NCBI RefSeq assembly: GCF_910589235.1
Contig: NC_060956.1
Location: 5,735,400-5,799,399, forward strand
Source of the DNA: Vespa crabro
Taxonomy: Eukaryota > Arthropoda > Insecta > Hymenoptera > Vespidae
Reading direction: 5' to 3'
DNA length: 64,000 nucleotides
Both the position numbers and the translations under genes were made by a program. Below, in pieces: positions 24,643 through 37,870 of this stretch (within the stretch, counting starts at the first letter, position 1; each line of letters begins with the position of its first letter). The notes beneath the pieces are model-generated. The model ran no database searches and was not told where the DNA came from. It worked only from the letters and a program-made list of their open reading frames with translations.

Positions 24643-25659
24643 AATTATAGATGACTATGTGCATAAAAAAAGAAAAAAGTAGAAAAATAAATAAATAAAT
24701 GAAAAAAAAATTTAGAAAGAACCGATCGTGTGAGTATCGTAATTTCTAGATAAATAATTATATCCGATGTCATAAAATATAATCGAATATCGAAGGATTA
24801 AAAATTATTAATATTCGTTTCGTCGATTGGACAACGTTTCTCCTACGTTCCTTTCTACGTCGTTGCAGAAGGCAAACGTTTAGGCTGGACACTTGTTGCA
24901 CCGAACTTCTCCAGTCACTCGTAACAAAATTTCTTAACGGGTTTAAACAATTATATTACGTTCTAACACGATATATCAAAATGTATCCTTTAATTTAACT
25001 TCCTTACACATTTGTGTGCGTGCGTGTGTGTATGTGTGTATGTGTGTATGTGTAAGTGTTAAATGTGTTTTTTCACGATTCAAACTTTCGTATACTCGTT
25101 CTTATCATAACGATCTCATCGAGAAGAATAAATCTCTTGTAGAAATTAATTCAAATTTTTGACGGAATATATACTTGGCAGCGATCGAGCGAAGATCAAT
25201 CGTTGTAATTCGATGAACGAAGAAAATAAAAGAAAAAGAAGAAGTATTCGAATCGGCGAAGAGCAAGAAGAAAATATTAAATAACGTATAGGTATATCCT
25301 AATCACCAATGACCGTACATTTTCCTCGTGTGCACTGAAAAAGTCGTGCGCGGCAAGCCGCGACATACGGCTATCCGAGAACATTCACACTACTCTTTCC
25401 TGTCAGATCCTCTCTGTTTTGATCTTCTCTTATCCGTCGCTTTGCAAACGACTAGTTTCGAGTTTCTTCTCGGGGCGCACCATATTCCGCATGCCACACG
25501 TCTCGACGTTAGATGATAAAAGTGAGACAAATAAAATACGACGGTGTCAACCTCGATCTTGTAATAACGGATATAACAACAATAATGATAACAATGGTAA
25601 TAACGCGATACGTGAATTACGTTCTCTCGGTAAAAAAAAAAAATTGAGAACGTCTAAAC

Positions 25660-25965
25660 GTCGCTAGCGCGTTTCGAAGAACGCGCCTTGTCGAACCTAA
25701 CCTCGATTAAGCGCAAGAGCACCCGAACACCGGCGCGGAGACTGGCGCGACGTACACTGACGGTGGCTCACGATTCGCGCGCTTTTCCTCTCCTCTCTCT
25801 CTCCCTTTCGTTTCGTCCTCGTACGGCGGCGTACGTCACGCCGTAGTACATCACGATATACTTCGCTGCCGCTGATGGTGCTGCTGCTGCTACAGTGGCG
25901 GTGCGGCAATAGCCAGAGACGAGGATTCTATCTTTCTCTCACCCTCTTTCTCTCACTCTCTCTCA

Positions 25966-25999
<34 letters not shown>

Positions 26000-26880
26000 T
26001 TCTCTCTCTCTTTCTCGCACGCGCTATCTCGAAAGACGAGAGAGAGGGTACAAGTAGCGCCTGTGGCGCGACTTCGAAATTCAAACGGAGCACGCGAGCC
26101 CGCCACACTCTCTCTCTCTCTCTCTTTCTCACTCGCGAGACCTAACCTCTCCGTGGTCTGTCAGAAAGAACATGCGACTTTACGCGTCCGATATCTCAAG
26201 CGGTATTAGTAACGGTAATTGTGGTGATTTACTCCTCGATCGACTCATCCTATGCTACCGTAAATAAACACGATACTTCGGTGAGCCGGCAAAACTGGAC
26301 GGTTCGTTTGGACGGATAGGTTGGCTCGTTGTAGGATGGATATAGGAAACGAAGTCGTCGCGAAAGATTATACAGAAACTAAAAACATGAATCGAAAGAG
26401 ACAGAGAGAGAAAAAGTAAGTGAGGAAGGAAGGGTAAAGGAGAGAGGGAAGGAAAAATAGAAGGGATAACGAGGAAAAGCGAGATGAAGGAGCGAAAAGC
26501 GTACGAGGAGGGAAGGGGGAAGCTTGGCGTCGGGGTGTTACGTTTGCGGGTGGAAAAGGACAACCACCAGGGCCGTGCGAGCAACCTCGTGGACATGCGA
26601 GTGCAGACTGATTGGAGCATGGAGTATGAGGGTACTTACCCACGAGCCCTGAGTACGGCGGCGGAGGTGGCGGTGGAGGTGAGGTGGAGGCGTGGAGGCA
26701 CCGACCGGCGGCGGTGGTGACGTGCGCGCGTGTTTTCCGCCGCCATGACTGGCGCCACTGTAGCACTTCTCGAACGAATACGCAGGCGCGGGATGCGCAC
26801 TCGTCTATGCGCACCTGACTTGTCGCGACGTGCGAGCTTCAATCGCGCGTTGTCCGTGCAACCGGTAGCGTCTTGAGATT
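25660..26880 (-). promoter_or_regulatory. CpG-rich zone, candidate promoter and 5' exon
   Basis: This 1.2-kb zone is visibly richer in G, C and CpG (GCGCG, CGACG motifs) than either flank. On minus it holds a strong donor (CTCGTGG|GTAAGTACC, exon ending at 26640). None of the three frames into that donor gives a clear ATG-initiated product continuing into the 22306-22419 exon, so the exon is probably 5' UTR. CT repeats lie at 25935-26015. AT-rich intergenic sequence takes over past about 26900. Position and CpG content suggest the gene's promoter; no transcript evidence is available. Confidence 0.4.
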
Positions 26881-26899
26881 TTCATCTCCTTGACTTCTT

Positions 26900-28304
26900 C
26901 TCTAAACAAGTTAATTTTCTCTGCTTCTCTTCGTCTCTAATCTCCTTCTCTCTTTCAAAAATTATTTTACGATCTTCTGCTTCTAACACTTTCTCAATAG
27001 TTTCTTTACAACTCAAGATATAGCCATTTAGAAGACATTTCGAGTTTATTTTTTAATTAAATGTAGGCAATCGTTTACCACATATTTCTTTTCATTTACT
27101 ATGTATTTTATTACTAGCTTTTCAGTATGGATAAAAAGTGTACGTGAGAATTGAATGTGTAATCGTTAGAGATTTCACTATATTTTTGTATTATATAACC
27201 TTCCAGACCTAAAAAAAAAAAAAAAAACGATGAACATGTATATGTAATTATATAAAAATTTTAAATATGTAATATCATGACTTATTGAATTATTTCATAA
27301 ATTGAACCATTTCATTATTATGCCTCCTGTTATGAATGGATCTTTGAGATACACAGATATCAATATGACTTCATTTCTCGAAATATTTTTAATAGCATTA
27401 TAAAAATCATCTTAAAAATTCGTTATGCAGATAGATGGCGTACGTGCATAGTCAAAGGTACAATATAATATGTTATCGACATTACCAAAGACGAATTTTC
27501 ACGCATTTTACTCATTTATCCAAGTAGATGGCACATTCACATTTAGACACGTTACCGACATCAGGTAAGAAATAGCATTCTTACTCGCTATTGTCACTTA
27601 GTTTGATAATGTCGCGTATGACTTTACCAGTAAAATAATTTACACCAACAAATAAAACAGAAAGTTTAAAATAATTAAAATTAATATTAAAGATTACATG
27701 TAAAGGTAGGTTATAAAGATTGCTAGATATAATAAACTTATAATTGAAAAATTTTTATACAATTGTGACCAATATACTAGATATTTATACAATTACACAT
27801 TTTACATATACCCATCGTACAGGATTAAAGAAACTTGCATTTGAATATACGAGAAGAAATAGTTTTAAAATTAATAATGGTTTTCAGTCTTACATTACAA
27901 ATATTACAAACATCGAATATAAATAAAAGATAAAAAAAGTATTTTTGTAATATACAATGTTACACAAGGAAAACAAAAATTGTTCAGTAACAATTTTCTA
28001 TACACCCGCGAAGCAATCTTTCATTGTTTAATTAATTCATAAACTTTATAAATCGTGATCCTTTAAAACTATTAAATAAGTTAAAAATTATGCTCTATAG
28101 CATTGTATAATTCAAGATATAAATTATCGTATGATGATCGAACATTAAAGGTGAAATTAAAGACTTAATATTTCCAATAAGGAGATATATACGTTAAGTT
28201 AATTGACTTACGACCACAAATTCTGCCTTCTTCAAGCTAAATGTCTATTTCTTTAACTTTGAACAAAAAATGTTGGAGGAAAAATAAAAAACTTTTTAAT
28301 AATA
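26900..28304. other. AT-rich intergenic and 3' UTR sequence
   Basis: No exon-like frame is seen. The right part probably holds the 3' UTR of the zinc-finger gene on minus. Two weakly similar segments near 27431 and 27523, each with TAGATGGC and a later GTTA(C/T)CGACAT, may be a small old duplication. Confidence 0.5.
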
Positions 28305-30706
28305 TTAGCCATACTGTATAAGATTCAAAAGAGCATCTACATTCTCTTTTTCTGCTTCTTCCTGTGGAATAACTTGTGTAACATCTTGATTTAAAAGAAC
28401 TTGTTCTATGAGAACAGTTTCTGTATCTACTTCTTCTACAGTTGTAATATCTTCTCTTGATTCTTCTTCTGTATTACTATTTTTTCCTCCATTCTTCTTC
28501 TGTTTCGTTCTTGGTCTATCATTATGAATTTTCATATGACGTCTCAAATCATATTTTCCTACAAAACGCGCATTGCAAATTTCACAACCAAAAGGTTTGC
28601 CACTAGCATGAGTCCACATGTGACGTCTTAATGCTGCACTAAATGTAAATGCAATTCCGCAAACATTACAAATGTAAGGTTTTTCTCCTGTATGTATAAG
28701 ACTATGATCTTTTAATGTAGCTCTTTGATTAAATCTCTTCCCACAAACTTCACATGTATAACTTCTGGGATTCGAATGAATTCGTAAATGATTCAGAAGG
28801 TTCCCTTGTTGCGAAAAACGTCTACTACATACATTACATTTAAATGGTTTTTCTCCTGTATGAACACGCATATGAGTCTCAAGAGTACGATTATTCAAGA
28901 ATCGTTTACCACAAACTGTACATGGGTATTTTGGTAAATGAAGACCTTGGGGATCCAAATGTGTAATTAAGTGTCTTTTGTAATTACCTTTATGGTTGAA
29001 CATACGTGGACATTGACTACATGCATAAGGTGCTCCATGTACATGTGTTACAATGTGATTTTCTAATTCTAATTTTGTTTTAAACCTTACACCACATTTT
29101 GGGCAACGATGTCTTGGAAAATCAGTATGACAAACCATGTGCCGCTTTAAATATCTCTTTAAGGTATACGCTTTATTACATATGAAACAAGAATATGGAA
29201 ATTGTCCTGTATGTGTTTTTACATGAGTTCTTAATTCTCTGTGACTATCGCAATCCTTTTCACAAACAACACAAAAGAATGGACCACTACTTGGAATATG
29301 ATTATCAATAGTATGAAGTAAAACACCTGTAAGCTTATCATAATTCTGCGAACATAAAGTACACTGATATTGTATTGTATTATTCTCAGTTTTTATTTCT
29401 TTGATCCTAGTTATTGTATCATTTAAACTTCCTAAAATATTATCTTTAGGATCAATGAAGTAATCTGAATCAGTATCATCGCTTTCTCTTAAATCCACAT
29501 TCTCTGTTGTATTACAATCTTGTTGGATGTCAAGCTTCATTTTATCCTCCTGCTCTATTATTACTGATTTATCTGTTGATACCAATTGCCAAGTTTCATT
29601 TTCAATGTTTTTAATACTCTTTGATTCCGTATTATCAGATATATATATTGTATCTAAAAATTCATCATTTGTACTAGATTTTTCAAAATTCTCTTTACAA
29701 AATGATGGTTTAATACTATTTTCATCTTTTGGCTTGCGAGGATTATTATGATCCTCTGATTTGATAGAATCCATTACTGTATCTCCTATATATACTACTG
29801 TACGATTTAAATCGTGTGAACTAAGAGTATTATAGAATTGATTGACTAATTCACTTTTAATACTATATAATTTACCTTGCTGATCAACATTGATGATCTT
29901 ATTTAAATGATCTGGAATCTTATCTGTTTCATTACTCTGATTCAAATCCATAAATGATATTATTTCTAAAGATTGTTCTACTTCATCTTTGCTTACTTTA
30001 ATCTCCTTATTTAATTCATCATTAATAGAACTTGCGTAATTAACAGAAACTGTTTCAGAAGAATCGAACGAACATTTATTTTCTGCTGATTCTTTGCTTA
30101 ACATTACAGAATCTTGTTCATTTTCATTTTCTTCAATTTCTTCCTAATAAAATTTAATAGAAACAAAATGATTATATATTTATATATTATATAAATATAA
30201 TCAATGTAGATGGAGTAAATTACCTTGATATCCTCCATTTGTGTATCAAACATCTTTCTAAGTTTTTCTTCTGTCGCTTGTACTTGTAATTTAAAATCAT
30301 AAAATGCAACAGTCCGATAAGCACATTTGGCGCAAAGCATGTTTGGTAATCCATCATATCTATCAATCTAATCGAAATAATTTTCAATGCATATTAATTT
30401 TATACAAAACATTGTTATATATAAATGATTTTATGTGTTAATTTTTTGAGGTTATAAATTTTCAATTAATATCTGATCTTTATGAAAAATGTTATCTTAA
30501 TATAGTACAAAGAAAAAAAAATTGTATAGGCTTCGTTAAATGATTTTCACATTTTTTTTCCTGCTAACCTGAACAGAGGTAAGTTCAGTAAGTTTTTCAG
30601 GCAAATTTTTGCTACTAATAGTGTCGTCATCATACATTGGCAAAAGTACACCATCAATTTTCATGCATGCACGACACATATTCCTGCAGCAAACTTCCCA
30701 GCTCAT
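28305..30706 (-). CDS. ZAD domain C2H2 zinc-finger protein, 10 fingers
   Basis: Three exons on minus: 30569-30706, 30224-30367 and 28305-30143, all phase 0, giving 706 residues. The N-terminal ZAD spans exons 1 and 2, with CRAC near residue 10 and CAKC just after the exon junction; this is the zinc-binding dimerisation domain typical of arthropod zinc-finger factors. A long acidic Ser/Glu/Asp-rich linker follows. Then come ten C2H2 fingers, beginning YQCTLC and ending FGCEIC...HMKIH; several are joined by HTGEKP linkers. The tail is acidic and Glu-rich. The start ATG (MSWEVCC) is the first ATG in frame; the open frame upstream begins only with GTG. It is expected to be a nuclear sequence-specific DNA-binding protein. 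ZAD families expand lineage by lineage, so I assign no orthologue. It is divergent from TRF2, with starts about 1.65 kb apart. Confidence 0.93.
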
Positions 30707-30784
30707 CGTTGAAATTTTCAAATAATTATGAAGAGACACTTGAATAAGACTACCTTCGTAGAAATATAAACAAATACATTTCAC

Positions 30785-31290
30785 ATTTCGCGGTCAAACC
30801 ATTCGATGATCTACATTACGTCCGATATATGTGTAGTCATAGGTTATGTGCTTAACATAACATATCTTACATAATACACCAGGCAAAATCGGTAAATAAT
30901 TTTTCTAAAACGTATAAATACGTTTTTTCATTTATTCGATATACAAAATTATCATAATCGTTATAAATCTTATTTTTCTTCTTTTTTCCTTTTCTCATAA
31001 CATTTTACAATGTCATAATAGATCATTTATATTTCTTATGTAGCACAAATTTAAAACGATCATATATAAGTGAACCTATAAGATCGCACTTGAAAGCCGA
31101 ATTGTAAGCTCCAATGAATTTTAATTGGTCAATATTATTTTAACGTATCGTCATTGGTCATTCATAAATTTATCCTTTCCTTATTGGTCGTAATAGTTCA
31201 GATTAGAAAAAAATAATAATATGAATCGTGCCTTAAGCTCCATAGATGTTTCTGGTTAGTAGTCAACGTGATAACCAGCGGTTGCCAGTT
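30785..31290. promoter_or_regulatory. Divergent promoter with CCAAT boxes
   Basis: The segment separates the zinc-finger gene (-) from the presumed TRF2 5' exon (+). It carries CCAAT at 31111-31115 and the inverse ATTGG at 31124-31128, 31153-31157 and 31183-31187, three of them followed by TC. This is the classic arrangement of NF-Y sites in housekeeping promoters. No strong TATA box is obvious. Confidence 0.5.
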
Positions 31291-31411
31291 TAAAGAACAT
31301 GGCTGAAAACAATGACTGCAGTTATTGAGCTAACTCTACGATTTCTTCGCACTTGTCAACAAAGACATTAATATTGAAGCGGTAATAAAGTGAAAAATAC
31401 ATTATAGTTAA
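31250..31411 (+). other. Presumed 5' UTR exon of TRF2 with a short uORF
   Basis: A good donor (TTAAAA|GTAAGT) at 31412 pairs with the acceptor TTTTAG|GTATAT at 32347, 12 bp upstream of the TRF2 start codon. A ten-codon upstream frame (ATG 31299 to TGA 31328) lies in this exon. The transcription start is not known, so the left limit is approximate. Confidence 0.45.
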
Positions 31412-32359
31412 AAGTAAGTATTTTCCTACGAATATTTCGATTAACCCTTCGTCTATAAATTGATTTATTTAAACTGTTGTACTAGTTTTGTCAACATCGA
31501 TGTAATAGTATCCGTTTCCTCTTTAGAGACGCTGTCATCTAAAATTTTAATAATTAAAACATTACTTATATTTAAAAATTGTTCTCACTTGATAAATATT
31601 TTGCATGCTCGCTTTGTATGTGTAATACTTGAAAAATAAATTTTTTTTAAGGATCTATAGACCTTGAGTCACTCCTCATTTCTTCATCGAATTCTGTAAT
31701 ATTTCTTAAAATGAAATAAAATGCATAAATTATATTAGGATTTAAATATTTTCGAAAATTTGATAATAATATATAAATCATGCGATTATCTAAGTCGTAT
31801 ATATTTATGAACGATTTACAGTATTTAAAACTTAGTATTTTTTTAAATATTTTTTAACTCGTCCTCATGTATAAAATAATACTATTCTATACAGATATAT
31901 ATCGTGATAATATTCTAAAAAAATATTTCTAAATGAATTAATTTTATTAGAGAATATGCTGATTATATATTGCTATCTTATATTACGTTCTTTTAATTCT
32001 CATGATTCAGACTGCTACTATATCTCTAAGATAATATTCATGTAATATCATAACCAACAAACATTCCATAATTGAATACAATAAAAGATGTTATTTCTGA
32101 TTTTTGATATATATTTCTTTCGTCATTTTTATTTTTATTTTACCTGTTAAAATTAATATGATATATATATATATATATATATGCGTGCGTGTGTGTGTGT
32201 GTATATATATGTACATATATGTATATATATGTATATATATGTATATGCATGTATATATAAATATACATACGATATATTTATAAATTATTAATTATTTAAA
32301 ATATTAAAGAATAAAATATTTTATAAATATTTTCAATTTTGTTTTAGGTATATAATATT

Positions 32360-33583
32360 ATGGCAACTGCTATTCAAAAAAATAGCATGAAACCTTTAAC
32401 AAATAGATCTTTAAATCATGTAGAAAATGTAGACAATTTAAATAACAGTGATATATGTACTGAAACAAAAGATAATGGACTCTTTAAAGAAGAAATTGAA
32501 ACATGTATGACTGAATCAGAACAAGAAACACCTGAGCTTGATATTGTTATTAATAATGTAGTTTGTAGCTTTAGCGTAAGATGTCATCTTAACTTAAGAG
32601 AAATTGCACTTAATGGCTCAAATGTTGAATACAGAAGAGAAAATGGAGTAAGTAGAGATATTTTTCTATTTCAGCTAATTAAATAATATTTCTATATAAC
32701 AAATGATTTGATTATGATTTTAATATAAAGAGGAATCATAACAATATCTTTTAATTTTTTGATACTAATCAGTTAAATACAGATTAAAATTTATTTTTAA
32801 TGTAAAATCACATTTTCGTATAAAATTTCCAGATGATCACAATGAAATTGCGGAGACCATATACCACTGCTTCAATTTGGTCTTCAGGAAAAGTAACTTG
32901 TACTGGTGCAACTAGTGAAGTCGAAGCAAAAATAGCAGCACGTAGATTTGCACGTTCTCTTCAAAAATTGGGCTTTAAGGCACGGTTTAATAATTACAGG
33001 GTGGTTAATGTGTTAGGTACATGCTGTATGCCATTTGATATCAAAATAACATCGTTTTCAATATGTCATAAAGAAAATGCTGAGTAGGTATATTTTATCA
33101 TTAATGCAAATGTATCTAAAATAAAGTAAGATTTTAATTTTGGTACGTAGTAAGATATATCATATTTTAGCTATGAACCAGAATTACATCCTGGTGTAAC
33201 ATATAAATTGAAAGAACCAAAAGCAACATTAAAAATATTTTCTACTGGAAGTGTTACAGTAACTGGTAAATAATTGACTAATCCAATACATTATGGAGCA
33301 AATCAGCTTTCCTATCATTAAATATATACATAATAATATTTCAGCTCCCAATGTTGCTGCTGTTCAAGCAGCAATAGAATATATCTATCCGCTAGTCTAT
33401 GAATTCCGCAAAGAACGTTCAGTAGAAGATAAGTTGGCATTGGAAACTAAGAAACGCAGATTAAGTAGGAAGAGAAATCAAGAAGAGTTCCTACGTGACA
33501 CAAATCTATTATATGATCCTATGTTTTCCCCATCTTCATCTTCTGTTGATGAAGAAGTTGACAGTGATGCCAGTTGGGACTGA
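32360..33583 (+). CDS. Trf2: TBP-related factor 2 (TBP-like protein)
   Basis: Four exons: 32360-32647, 32833-33083, 33171-33265, 33345-33583 (873 nt, 290 residues). A polar acidic N-terminus of about 55 residues precedes the two-repeat TBP core. The first repeat starts DIVINNVVCSFSVRCHLNLR and the second carries YEPELHPG and IFSTGSVTVT, features of the TRF2/TLF subfamily rather than TBP. The C-terminus is an acidic Ser-rich tail ending SDASWD. TRF2 replaces TBP in preinitiation complexes at a subset of TATA-less promoters, including histone H1 and ribosomal protein genes in Drosophila. Exon 2 ends at GA|GTAGGT; an overlapping downstream GTATAT would add an in-frame TAG. This is the short form; I see no long N-terminal extension such as Drosophila makes. 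Confidence 0.95.
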
Positions 33584-36500
33584 ACTGTTTATCTTATTAT
33601 TTTTTTGTTGAGTATAAAACAATCATGTGTATATTTCGTTCAATTAAGAACGATTACAAATTGCACTGGACAATTGCTGCTGCTAAGAGTGAAGTGATGC
33701 ATAATTCATTTTCTTAGTGTCTGACAAGTGCGTGAGTGTCAAAGACAATAGTGTACATTTATGTGCACTTTAATCTGTAATTATCTTTGCACGTATCAAT
33801 CTGACTGACTTATGTTTTTAAAATTACATCCCTCATATTTTCATTCTACCACAATATATTAGGCATAAACATCTCTCTTAGGCATATATGGAACATGTCA
33901 TTCTTATGTATACTATCATTCACTTTTGAAAAGAATATTTGGGATGTATTTAGTAATATTTCTGACAAGACTTAGTTCATATAAGGGATCACTCGTTTGT
34001 ATTTATGCTTTTAAGAATTATAAAAATTAAAATTAGGTAATAGAAAAGATATACATATATACGTTCTAATAATTCAGATTGCATCAAACGGACAATCTTT
34101 GGGCTATGCAGACAAGTGCCACCATAATAATTGATTGGTGATATGTATATTTCTTTTATTTTTTTCTTTTGTTTTATTTTTTTTTACATACAGATTTGTC
34201 TGTTTACGTTTAATGAACGTATACTGTGCCAAAGATGGATGTTCAAAATTTGATGTTACAATTGAAAAACATGGAAAACTACAAATTTATTTCACTGCTG
34301 TAACATTTAGCTTTTTCATTAATATAGTCTGCTTTAATGAATATAATAGTATTTTAATATAATAATCTATATTTTGCGATGTTTCTAGAAAGAGTATATA
34401 ATATCGTTGATTCATCAGACTGTATCAAGCAAAAATACTATATATATATTTAAGTTTGTATAATCAACATTAATAATAGCCCATTCTCGATCAAACACAC
34501 GACAGATTTATTTAATACATTCAGATCAAACAGTTATCTACAATGTATCATTGCTATCATTATCCTATAATTATATAGGATATGAATATAGATCAATGAC
34601 ATTTTCAGCTGTTAACTTACTGACACTCATGTGTTAATTATTTTGTATATGAAAGTTAGTGTTATTATATTATTAGGCAGTATTAAGATAAGTTCGTCGA
34701 TAATTATGATAAGAACTATAAACTTATGAAATATCACAAATAATTCTAGGCAATAACAAATATCATAATTTGTGATATTATAAGTCCAAATGCATATTAT
34801 TTATGTGTATGTATACAGATGATCACAGATCAAAAAAAAATTCTTAGTTCTTACTAAAATACTCTCTAAATTTTTAAAATTGTATGGTGAACATTTTAGT
34901 AGCAATGTACCAAAGTTACAAAAAATATCAAAAAATAAATGATAAGATACTTGAAATAAATGGCAACTGGAAGATCTGATAGTATAATAAATAAATAATT
35001 GCAAGACTAGGAGTAACAAATAAAAAGTATGGGATGTGTTGTATGTGTATAAGTCTGTCAAAATAAACAAATTCTCTCTAGACTAAATACTTCACAAAAT
35101 GCTACTTTAGAATGTTTGAACGAATGTGGGCTGTTTTGCATTGATAATATTACTATATCAGGATTTTTTTTTAATTCGAACATTAAAGAATTTGCCATTT
35201 ACAATAAAAAAAAAGAACTAAAGGCTTAATATTCACTTGCTGCCTCATTTATTCTTGCTCATAAAAATATATTATGGTTGTTGATGTTAGCTAATGCACA
35301 GCATAAAGAAACTATAAAAGTGAAGTTTATAAAAAGTGCATATATTATTTTTTAATCAAAAGCAAAATAATATAAAATTTCTTACGAAAGTAATGAAAGA
35401 GAATTTGTGTTCTTGCAAATTCTAAATACAAAACTATTAATTGTATGACTTGCATATATAAATATCTGATTTTTCAGAATATGTGTGAAAAATATAAACC
35501 ATACAGTATCAATATTAGTTAAAATCAACTTATATTGTTTATATAAGGTTATTTATATTTTGGGAATGCTAGCACTCGTTAAAGTAACTATTACAATTGT
35601 TATTTTGCAGTTATTTATAATTTGGAAGTTTTGCATGATATAGTAAGTGCATTTGAAATATATTATATTAATAGATATCTATATATTCAAAAAATTCAGA
35701 ATTCAGAAAGACCTCATTCTCTTTAAAATTTTTTGATTATAAACTAATAATACATTATTTATCAACAAATAAGATTTATGAACAAATTATTAGATATAAT
35801 TAGAATAACAATTTTGAGTGATCCCATCATATAATATTACAAATTATGATGATTTTTTTATGTTGTCATATAGCTAGCACATTGTCAAATATTGTTGATG
35901 ATCTGGAATGATGTTTAACCTAATGTTTTGAAGAAGTTCATTTCATTTTTATAATTTTTTTCATACTTTATTTTTACCTCCAAAAAATTATAATTTTAAT
36001 GCTTGAATTGTCAAGCAAAAGTCACTGCCTATTATACAAAAGTTTTGGTAGAAATTGGACATTTTGAATGCAATTGAGAATATGTAATATTCCTTTCTTT
36101 TTTTTGTTCATAATATAAGACGTTTGATTATCTTACGGTTGCATAATATAATCCTTATATGAGCTATGTTTGCTAAATGTATATATAGTACATATAAAAA
36201 AATAGGCAATGTGGCATATTATTGACATGAATCGATAAGGAAAATTATATATACATATATATACTATATATAAATATATATATATATATTATATATATAC
36301 TATATATTATATATAAATATATATATACTATATATAAATATATATATTTCCTTACTACATATATATATATTGCTAGACTTTAAAGTGCCAGGCTTTCTGT
36401 ATGTCTTTGTTGCAAAAACACAATGCTGCATTGTTATTATTATTTTTTTTTTATTTCAATGATTTTAATATAAAACGATTAAGTTGTGCACAAAGTACAT

Positions 36501-36921
36501 TAATAGAATTTTTCTTCTTTATTTTTCTGAATACAAGAGTTCCTTTTTAAAGCTCTGAGAAATAGATAATCAATTATATATTCGAAAAACTTTCGTTATA
36601 ATCTAAATAGACCAAATGTACAAAATGAGACTGAACTGCTTCTATCGCATTTATTATTTTCCTATACATGTAAGACAGTGGAATTTATATAGTCTGATCG
36701 AATTTCACTAAAAAACACTTGCTGGATATATAAATAGTAATATTTTATTTGCGTCATCACTCAAACAATATTTAATATCTGCTATTTCTTTTCTTTCTGT
36801 TTTCTTTATTTTTTTAAGTACTTTGACTTTGTCATAATCTAACTTCGCACTAACTGAATTATAATTATAATGTTAAATTTCTCGATATGATTATAGAACA
36901 AAAAAAATTATATATATATAG

Positions 36922-36955
<34 letters not shown>

Positions 36956-37870
36956 AAAATTGAAGTAAAGAGACATGACAGAAATACGTCGGTGCGCGAC
37001 AGACTGCAATATTAAATATTATACTTCTTAAAACAAGAAAAAAGAAAAAGAAAAAATATGTCTGAATACATCTGGAATAGTTTGAAAAAGCTTAATACAT
37101 ATTATCCGCACAATATAAAATTGAAACAAAAAAAAAAGTTAAATAAATAAAATCATTAAAAATATGCTTGCTTGATTTTCGTAGATTACTCTCGTTACAG
37201 CGATATGTGATATTATATCAATATATTTAATTAACAAGAATTCTGTAATTATCGCATATACACATCTTTAGCAATAAATAATGATATCATAGAGAAATTA
37301 TTCAAGATTGTACATGTGAAACAAAGAATCGTTTAATCCTATGTAACGATTGTACTCGTTATATGGATGTGAAATAGCTTATAATAAGAAAAATAAAAAT
37401 CGTATATTATCACAATAATTTCCAAAGTTTATTTCAACTGTACCCTTGCAATAAAAGACAAAACAATATTTGATTTTATTTTTTACATAAACATAATAAA
37501 ATAACTAAAATCGATAAGTCATCAATTATTTCTCAATATTTATACATAAATCAATAATTTCTCAATATTTATGAATGTTGATGATATATATATATATATA
37601 TATACATATATATATACAAATTTTTTCATATTTTTATTTATTAACGATATATTTATCTAAAGTGGACATCTCAATTATGTAAAAATATTAATTTTCATAA
37701 AATATATGATAAGTTTTGAAAAAATTACATAATAATAGCTAATTTTTCTTTTATCATAATTATAATTGCGATAATAACGATTATCGTAAAAAAATAAATC
37801 GTAATAGCATATGACAAAGAAATGTACAGTAATTAAAAAGAAATAATTTGGCTGTTTATCATTCCTTATT
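33584..37870. other. AT-rich stretch without a gene; probable long TRF2 3' UTR at left
   Basis: No conserved frame is seen. Short open frames such as 34135-34362 and 34801-35070 look random. TA-rich palindromic repeats lie at 36250-36370, a poly-T run at 36929-36952, and a TA run near 37587-37605. Confidence 0.6.

Noticed and set aside
25690..26160. CCTAACCT motifs resembling the insect telomere repeat
   Set aside because: Only isolated ACCTAACCT copies occur, with no tandem array.
30707..30784. N-terminal extension of the zinc-finger protein
   Set aside because: The open frame continues upstream but its first codon is GTG, not ATG, and the ZAD is complete from the ATG at 30706.
34801..35070. 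Minus-strand open frame downstream of TRF2
   Set aside because: AT-rich, Leu/Tyr/Phe-biased, with no conserved motif or splice context; lies in the likely TRF2 3' region.
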